Assembly: GCF_023631325.1 (NCBI RefSeq)
Contig: NZ_JALQDG010000041.1
Span: 62,001-126,000 of the forward strand
Direction: 5' to 3'
Length of the DNA: 64,000 nt
DNA from: Caballeronia sp. INDeC2
GTDB lineage: Bacteria > Pseudomonadota > Gammaproteobacteria > Burkholderiales > Burkholderiaceae
Shown in pieces: positions 58,652 to 64,000 of this stretch (the stretch's first letter is position 1; every line of letters starts with the position of its first letter). The translations under genes were made by a program, and so were the position numbers. The notes below the pieces were generated by a model. The model did not search any database, had not been told where the DNA came from, and saw only the letters and a list, made by a program, of their open reading frames with translations.

Positions 58652-60133
58652 ATGGTGCGCCGCATGGCTCAGAAGCCCTCGAACGAACCCGACGCGGTAC
58701 GCCGCCGCCTGCTTGCCGCGCTCGCCAGCACGGCCATGCTGTCCGCGTGCGGCGGCAGTGGCAGCGACGATAACTCCGGCACCGTGACGCCGACGAGTCC
58801 CATCGGCAACATTCCGCCCGATCGCGCGAACCTGCCGCGGCCCGCGTTGCCCGCGCCGGCGACATCGGGCATCGATCACATCGTGCTCGTCACGATGGAG
58901 AACCGCTCCTTCGATCACATGCTCGGCTGGGTGCCGGGCGTCGAAGGCGTGCAGGCGGGCAGGCAATTCACCGATGCGTTCGGCGAGACGCATCCGACGT
59001 TTTCACTATCGGCCAACGCGGCCTTTGGTTTTCAGAGCTGCCAGTTCGCGGACCCGGATCACGAATACGACGCGGGCCGCACGCATCTCGCGAACGGCGC
59101 GATGAACGGCTTCCTGCTCACGCCCGATACGAACAAGACGCGCGGCGATCTGCTGCCGATCGGTTACTTCACGGGCAGCGATCTCGACTTCTATCGCCAG
59201 GCGGTGACGCAGTACACCGTCTGCGATTACTACATGAGCGGCATTCTCTCCGATACGTTTCCGAACCGCGTCTATCTGCACAGCGGAGAAACCGACCGTG
59301 TGAGCGATACGCTCGACACGTCTTCGCTATCGACGATATGGGATCGTCTCGACGCGAAGAACGTATCGTCGAAATACTACTTCCACGACGTGCCGTTCAC
59401 GGCGCTCTATGGCACGCGCTATGTCGGCCGCTCGAAGCTCTTCTCCGACTTCCTGTCGGATGCGGCCGGGGGTAATCTGCCCTCGTTCTGCATGGTCGAT
59501 CCGAGCTTCGGCGGCGAGGCGAACGGCACGTCCAACGACGATCATCCGCATGCCGACGTGCGCAATGGCCAGGCGCTGCTTGCACAAATCTACGAAGCGC
59601 TGCGCACGAGCCCGAACTGGAGCACGACGCTCATGATCGTCGTCTATGACGAGTGGGGCGGCTTCTTCGAACATGTCGCGCCGCCGGTCAGATCGCTGTC
59701 GTCGGCGGAACAGAAACTCGGCAACGATGGCCGCCTCGGCTTTCGCGTGCCCTGCATGCTGCTCGGACCACGCGTGCGCGCCAACAACGTGGCGCGTTAT
59801 CCGTTCGATCCGAGCTCGATTCATCAACTGCTCGCATGGCGCTTCGGGCTCGATCCGCTGGGCGTGCGGGGAAGCGATCCGACGACGTTCAACATGGCCT
59901 ATGCGCTCGATCTGAGCGACGCGCCGCGCACCGACGCGCCCGCGCTCACGGTGGCGCAAGGGCCGTTCGGCCTCGCATGTTCGAACACGCCGTCGACCGG
60001 ATCGGGTTTGGGCACCGTCGATAAATCGCAGACCGCGAAAGCAGCGGAGGGCGCATCGCAGACGCCGACGCCGGGCGGCCGCTTCGCCGACTTGCGCGCC
60101 AAGGCGACGGCGCTGGGCTTTCCTTCCCGGTGA
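58652..60133 (+). CDS. Phospholipase C/acid phosphatase-like lipoprotein
   Basis: This protein of about 493 residues belongs to the phosphoesterase family that includes phospholipases C and acid phosphatases of Burkholderia. It has a lipobox (MLSAC, cysteine at about residue 30) after an Arg-rich n-region, then VTMENRSFDHMLGWVPG with the usual metal/substrate-site ENRSFDH, and later VVYDEWGGFFEHVAPP and NDDHPHADVRNGQ. It would act on phosphoesters in the periplasm or at the outer membrane. ATG 58664 is an alternative start; neither has a strong ribosome site. Confidence 0.88.
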   Translation: MVRRMAQKPSNEPDAVRRRLLAALASTAMLSACGGSGSDDNSGTVTPTSPIGNIPPDRANLPRPALPAPATSGIDHIVLVTMENRSFDHMLGWVPGVEGVQAGRQFTDAFGETHPTFSLSANAAFGFQSCQFADPDHEYDAGRTHLANGAMNGFLLTPDTNKTRGDLLPIGYFTGSDLDFYRQAVTQYTVCDYYMSGILSDTFPNRVYLHSGETDRVSDTLDTSSLSTIWDRLDAKNVSSKYYFHDVPFTALYGTRYVGRSKLFSDFLSDAAGGNLPSFCMVDPSFGGEANGTSNDDHPHADVRNGQALLAQIYEALRTSPNWSTTLMIVVYDEWGGFFEHVAPPVRSLSSAEQKLGNDGRLGFRVPCMLLGPRVRANNVARYPFDPSSIHQLLAWRFGLDPLGVRGSDPTTFNMAYALDLSDAPRTDAPALTVAQGPFGLACSNTPSTGSGLGTVDKSQTAKAAEGASQTPTPGGRFADLRAKATALGFPSR

Positions 60134-60145
60134 AGCGGCGCGCTA

Positions 60146-60661
60146 TCAGGGACGCTCGAACCTGAGCGTCATCTGGACGGAATCGTGATAGACGCCGTCG
60201 ATCTTCAGCGCACGCGGTTCGCGCGCATATTCGACGAACCCCGCCGCGCGATAAAGCCCGATCGCCGCGACATTGTCCGGCGCGACCTCGAGCTTGATTT
60301 CATCGACGACACCGCGCGCATGCGCGAGCACACGCTCGACGAGCGCCGCGGCGAGCCGGGTGCCGCGCGCGCTTTCGCGCACGTACATGCCCCAGAGAAT
60401 GCCTTTGTGCTTCATCTTCGCGCCTGACGGCACCAAAAGTCCGGCTACGCCGGCAAGCGCACCGTCGCCCGAATGGCCGCCGAATATCGCGTGATCGGCG
60501 AGGCGCGCCGCAAACCATTCAGGCGCTTGATTGCGCTCGTCCTCATACGAAGCCCCGAACGACGCCGGGTGGCGCCGTAGCCCTTCGAGTCGGATATCGC
60601 GGAATGCTTCGGCGTCGGCGGGGATGAGGCGTCTGATCGGCAATAGGTTGGAATTCTGCAT
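60146..60661 (-). CDS. GNAT family N-acetyltransferase
   Basis: This 171-residue acetyltransferase of the Gcn5-related fold has the acetyl-CoA loop around ESARGTRLAAALVERVL (motif A) and later NVAAIGLYRAAGFVEYAREP (motif B). I start it at ATG 60661 (MQNSNLLPIRRL); a start at 60823 would add 54 residues unlike the family. The start codon sits inside a copy of the dispersed motif (60650-60678). The substrate is unknown; acetylation of amines, antibiotics or protein termini are all possible. Confidence 0.9.
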   Translation of the reverse strand: MQNSNLLPIRRLIPADAEAFRDIRLEGLRRHPASFGASYEDERNQAPEWFAARLADHAIFGGHSGDGALAGVAGLLVPSGAKMKHKGILWGMYVRESARGTRLAAALVERVLAHARGVVDEIKLEVAPDNVAAIGLYRAAGFVEYAREPRALKIDGVYHDSVQMTLRFERP

Positions 60662-60678
60662 AACGTATGCAATCGACA
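60650..60678. repeat. Single copy of dispersed motif over GNAT start
   Basis: GAATTCTGCATAACGTATGC followed by AATCGAC spans the GNAT start codon and upstream bases. It shares ACGTATGCAAT with the copy inside the DUF2126 gene. Confidence 0.5.
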
Positions 60679-60806
60679 AGTGGAAGCATCCATCATAGCC
60701 GCGACGCCGAGGGACGCTTTCGATGACGATCTCCGCGCCTTTACAAAGCCGCCGGATTCCAATATTGCTGGGTCGATCGATGCTGGCAGTCTCGCGGCGA
60801 TGAAGC

Positions 60807-61790
60807 ATGAGAACGCGGATCAACCCACGACGGAATCGTTCTTACAGGCGTATGCGCGCGGCGATGCTCGCGGTGGCGTCGATGCTCGGCGCGGACAGTG
60901 CGTCGGCGACGGAAGGCGCGCTGGGGCGGCCTGTCGCCGGAACGAGCGTGCTCTCGGGCGTGGGCATCGTGCCGGCCGAACCGGTGTGGATCGCGAGCTT
61001 GCAGACGGTTTACCTCGACGGCTCGATCAGCGCCAGCCGTCCGGTGCCGGTCGCGGGACAAAGCTCGCTCGGGCTGAAAGGCGAACTGTCGCTGACGCTC
61101 GCGAGTCTGCTGAAAGTGTGGGGCAGCGCGGGCGGCTGGGCGTTCGCCTCGGGCATCGTGCTGCCGTACGTGTGGGAGAAAGTCACGGGCACCTTCGCCC
61201 TCGGACAGTTCAACACGACGACGAGCGACCACGCGTCGAATCTCTACGACATGCTCTTCACGCCGATCGTGGCGGGCTACAACTTCTCCGAAACCGATCA
61301 CATCGCGCTGTCCTTCAACATCTGGGCGCCGACCGGGAAATACGAAGCGGACGCGCTTGCGAATCCGAGCCTCAACAACTGGACTTTCGTGCCGCAGATC
61401 GCCTATACGAAGATCGTGCCGAAGTACGGCCTCGAATTCGATGCGGTGATGGGCCTTCAGTTTTACACGCGCAACACCGCGACGAACTATCAGAACGCGC
61501 CTCTCTTCACGCTCGACGTGATGGGCCTGAAGAAGTTCGCGAACGGATTCGGCATGGGCGTGGTGATGGGCACGGTGCAGCAACTCGGCGGCGACAGCGG
61601 CCCGCTCGCCGATCGTCTCGACGGCTTCGTCGGCCACGATTTCACCGTGGGTCCGATCGTCACTTACGACACGAAGATCGGCGGCAAGGCGCCGCTGTCC
61701 GCGAGCCTGCGCTGGGTGCCTTCGGTCGCGAGCACGAATCGGCTGAAGAGCACGAAGACCATCATGGCGACGGCCACGCTCGTCTTCTGA
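60807..61790 (+). CDS. SphA/MetA-like outer-membrane family protein
   Basis: This 327-residue exported protein resembles the SphA family, often annotated as phenol-degradation meta-pathway protein or transporter. A signal peptide (MRAAMLAVASMLGADSASA|TEG) is followed by alternating strands such as WAFASGIVLPYVWEKVTG, LYDMLFTPIVAGYNFSETDH and a terminal ATLVF, a C-terminal aromatic typical of outer-membrane beta-barrels. ATG 60852 is an alternative start. Its cargo is unknown. Confidence 0.8.
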   Translation: MRTRINPRRNRSYRRMRAAMLAVASMLGADSASATEGALGRPVAGTSVLSGVGIVPAEPVWIASLQTVYLDGSISASRPVPVAGQSSLGLKGELSLTLASLLKVWGSAGGWAFASGIVLPYVWEKVTGTFALGQFNTTTSDHASNLYDMLFTPIVAGYNFSETDHIALSFNIWAPTGKYEADALANPSLNNWTFVPQIAYTKIVPKYGLEFDAVMGLQFYTRNTATNYQNAPLFTLDVMGLKKFANGFGMGVVMGTVQQLGGDSGPLADRLDGFVGHDFTVGPIVTYDTKIGGKAPLSASLRWVPSVASTNRLKSTKTIMATATLVF

Positions 61791-61803
61791 GTCTGCTTCG
61801 CCT

Positions 61804-64000
61804 TCAATCGGCGCCGCCCATCACCCATCGATAGTACGGGTTCGCGCGATCCGCCCGCATCACCGCGCCGATGTCGCGCGTCCACGCATCGCGGTCGCCG
61901 CGATATGCATCCAATCCCGCGCGGTAGAACGCATGCAAAATGCCACGCTCGGCAGCCAGCGCGCCGGTGAATACCGCGTCCGCGTTCGTCAGTGGCGGCT
62001 CGCTTTGCAATGCGAGCAGGTGCGCAAGCGTCGTCGCGAAATCGCCGCGACGCACCCACGGCGCATATTCGATGCGCGGATCGTCGTCGGTGACGGGGCG
62101 TGCATCTTCCGCGTAATAGGCGAGCGCCGAACGATCCGCGACCCACGTCGCCGCCAACGCTTCCGGCGAAGCGATACCGACTTCGCGCAACGCGCGCGCG
62201 ACCTCGGGTTGCGCGAAACGCTCGCGCAGGCGCGGCACGTCGAGCGGCATCGGCTGCATCGAACCGACGAGCATCATCTCGTGGAACTCGGTCGTCCATA
62301 ACGCCGCATGGGGAAACACCTGCAAAAAGCTCTGAATGAGCGAGCGCGTCTGGTCTTCGTTCTGCGTCGCGAGCGGCAGCCATTGCGCGACGATGCCGCC
62401 CTCGTTCAAACGCGCCGCCGCCAGCCGATAGAAGTCCGTCGAGTACAGATTGACGATGCCCGCAGCCGATGGCGGCGGCGGCTCCAGCGTGACGAGATCG
62501 TAATGCGCATTGCGTGCATCATGCGCGAGCAGTTCGCGACGTCCATCGGCTATCCGTATGTCGATGCGCGGATCGGCGCTCATGCCGTAATTGCCGTCGA
62601 AACGCGACGACGCGCGCACGACCGAGGGCAACAGCTCCGCGACGACGCGCGTTTCCAGCGTCGGCCACGTGAGCAACGCGCCGCCTGTGATGCCGGTGCC
62701 GAGACCGATCACGAGCGCCGAGCGCGGCGTACCGGAATGGATCATCAACGGGACGAGCGCTTGCAGGCGCATGTAGCGGCGCGAGCTCATCGCATCGCCC
62801 GAATTCGACACGCCCTGGATATAGAGGCGTCGAAAGCGCTGCGCGCCATCGCCTTGTTCGAGCACGGCGACCGTACCGCCCGCGCTTTCCTCGTAGTACG
62901 CGAGACCGCCCCCGTGCGCATTCGCGAGCAGCGCGCCGAGTCTGTCGGCGGGCGTGAAGATCGCGACGATCGCAGAGAGCGCCGCAATCGACGCACACGC
63001 GATGACGCTCGTCCGTCGCGAGGCGCTTGCGTTCAACGTCGCTGACAAGCCGATGAGACCCGCCGCCACGGCGAGCACGCCGAGTGAGCGGATCAGCCCG
63101 AGCGACGGCACGAGCTCGAAGCCAGCGAACAGCGTGCCCGCGATGCCGCCCGCCGTGTTCAGCGCGAGCACGCGCCCGACATCCGCGCCGATGCCGGATC
63201 TCGCATCGTCCGCGTGAGCGTTCGCAGCCATGCGCAGCGCGAAGGGGAAAGCGGCGCCGAGCAGAAGCGTCGGCGCGAGCACGATCGCGCAGGCGGCGAC
63301 GGCGAAGCTCGCGCTCATCGACGTGAGCAGATTGCCGGTCGCGGCGAGCGCGAGTTCGGACGCGTGGCGTTGCGCATCGGTGAGCCAGTCTCCCGCGCCC
63401 GCGACTCCGCCGAGCGCGACGAGCCCCGCCATGCCGATGAGCGCGCCGAACGCGCTCCACGGATCGCGCACGCGGTCCGCATAGCGCGCGGCGATCGCGC
63501 TGCCGAGCGCGAGGCCGAAGAGATACGTCGCCAGCACGATGGAAAACGCGAAGCTGCGCGTGCTGATGAATTGCGCGATGGCCTGCGACCACACGACTTC
63601 ATAGCCGAGCGCGATGCCGCCCGCGACCGCATACAACGCGACCGCGATGCGCGCGCTGCCCGCTTCGGCCGTGCCTGAAGATCGCGATGCATCGGCGGGG
63701 ATGGCGGCAGCGAGACTCGGGCGCGCGTGACGAGAAAGCGCGACCGCGCCGAGCGCCGCGATCGCGTTCAATGCGGCTGCGGCCAGCGCGCTGCCTTGCA
63801 CGCCGAGCAACGGGATCAGCACGAAGGCGGGCAAGAGCGCGCCGGTGATCGCGCCCGCCGTGTTCGCGGCGTACAGCCTTCCGCCCGTGCCGCCCACGCC
63901 TTTGCGCGAAGGCGCGAGCGCGCGCGTGAGCACGGGCACCGTGCCGCCCATCGCGATGGCGGGCAGCCCGACGAGCACGAAGGGCAGCGCCCACGCGAGC
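61804..64000 (-). CDS. Membrane-fused spermidine synthase-like protein (partial)
   Basis: At least 732 residues remain; the N-terminus lies beyond the right edge, where the frame is still open (ALPFVLVGLPAIAMGG). The N-terminal two thirds hold about ten hydrophobic helices like an MFS domain. The C-terminal part is a spermidine-synthase-like Rossmann domain with VIGLGTGITGGALL, then DPRIDIRIADGRREL and VTLEPPPPSAAGIVNLYSTDF. The final 100 residues are helical. Such fusions may not make spermidine; other aminopropyl or methyltransferase roles are possible. Confidence 0.85.
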   Translation of the reverse strand, partial: LAWALPFVLVGLPAIAMGGTVPVLTRALAPSRKGVGGTGGRLYAANTAGAITGALLPAFVLIPLLGVQGSALAAAALNAIAALGAVALSRHARPSLAAAIPADASRSSGTAEAGSARIAVALYAVAGGIALGYEVVWSQAIAQFISTRSFAFSIVLATYLFGLALGSAIAARYADRVRDPWSAFGALIGMAGLVALGGVAGAGDWLTDAQRHASELALAATGNLLTSMSASFAVAACAIVLAPTLLLGAAFPFALRMAANAHADDARSGIGADVGRVLALNTAGGIAGTLFAGFELVPSLGLIRSLGVLAVAAGLIGLSATLNASASRRTSVIACASIAALSAIVAIFTPADRLGALLANAHGGGLAYYEESAGGTVAVLEQGDGAQRFRRLYIQGVSNSGDAMSSRRYMRLQALVPLMIHSGTPRSALVIGLGTGITGGALLTWPTLETRVVAELLPSVVRASSRFDGNYGMSADPRIDIRIADGRRELLAHDARNAHYDLVTLEPPPPSAAGIVNLYSTDFYRLAAARLNEGGIVAQWLPLATQNEDQTRSLIQSFLQVFPHAALWTTEFHEMMLVGSMQPMPLDVPRLRERFAQPEVARALREVGIASPEALAATWVADRSALAYYAEDARPVTDDDPRIEYAPWVRRGDFATTLAHLLALQSEPPLTNADAVFTGALAAERGILHAFYRAGLDAYRGDRDAWTRDIGAVMRADRANPYYRWVMGGAD
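61929..61945. repeat. Dispersed motif inside spermidine-synthase-like gene
   Basis: CGCATGCAAAATGCCA (61930-61945) is a 16-base exact match to 17968-17983, although both lie in unrelated coding sequences. Confidence 0.55.

Overview
The window looks like a piece of a high-GC Burkholderiaceae chromosome, most like Caballeronia or Paraburkholderia. This is inferred from codon use, from the DUF3331, H-NS-type and YceH proteins, and from the gene mix; no rRNA or tRNA marker is present. I recognise no rRNA, tRNA, CRISPR array or complete insertion sequence. About 55 genes are supported, plus three broken ones.

Layout. 0.2-4.2 kb: an exported molybdenum hydroxylase ([2Fe-2S] subunit, Tat-type molybdopterin subunit, triheme cytochrome c). 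4.2-6.1 kb: small DUF1488-like, DUF3331 and H-NS-like proteins. 6.1-10.4 kb (minus): DUF3311 protein, sodium:solute symporter, luciferase-like oxidoreductase and amidase, probably one uptake and catabolic operon. 10.6-12.0 kb (minus): yceH and mnmD. 12.4-23.2 kb: a large locus of two circularly permuted ATP-grasp/alpha-E pairs (one split, one fused), two transglutaminase-like proteins (one fused to DUF2126) and an inserted zinc metallopeptidase; this is the best candidate for an unexplored peptide-synthesis or peptide-tagging system. 23.3-36.7 kb: mixed metabolic, regulatory and envelope genes (SDR, aldo/keto reductase, phospholipase D-like lipoprotein, TAXI protein, Gly/Ser/Thr-rich exported protein, hydroxyacid dehydrogenase, TetR, NHL-propeller protein, membrane-anchored serine hydrolase, AlkA-type glycosylase).

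36.8-47.2 kb is a catabolic island: GntR/FCD regulator, class V aminotransferase, hydratase, giant FAD/Fe-S dehydrogenase, MFS carrier, decayed enoyl-CoA hydratase, CoA-transferase and a D-hydroxyaspartate-aldolase-like enzyme. It recalls the beta-hydroxyaspartate cycle but lacks that cycle's dehydratase and reductase. 47.2-53.2 kb: FUSC protein, small membrane protein, a decayed stretch, a double-glycine leader peptide gene, a LysE exporter, a frameshifted diguanylate cyclase and an exported hypothetical protein. 53.4-57.6 kb: a MacAB-like adaptor/ATPase/two-permease operon. 57.7-64 kb: tautomerase, GFA protein, phospholipase C-like lipoprotein, GNAT acetyltransferase, SphA-like protein and a spermidine-synthase-like membrane protein cut by the window edge.

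Across the window a short motif (core GCATGCAAAATGCC or variants) recurs, often as two copies 32-45 bp apart. It lies mostly between genes but twice inside coding sequence. It may be a dispersed repeat, a GntR-type operator, or both.
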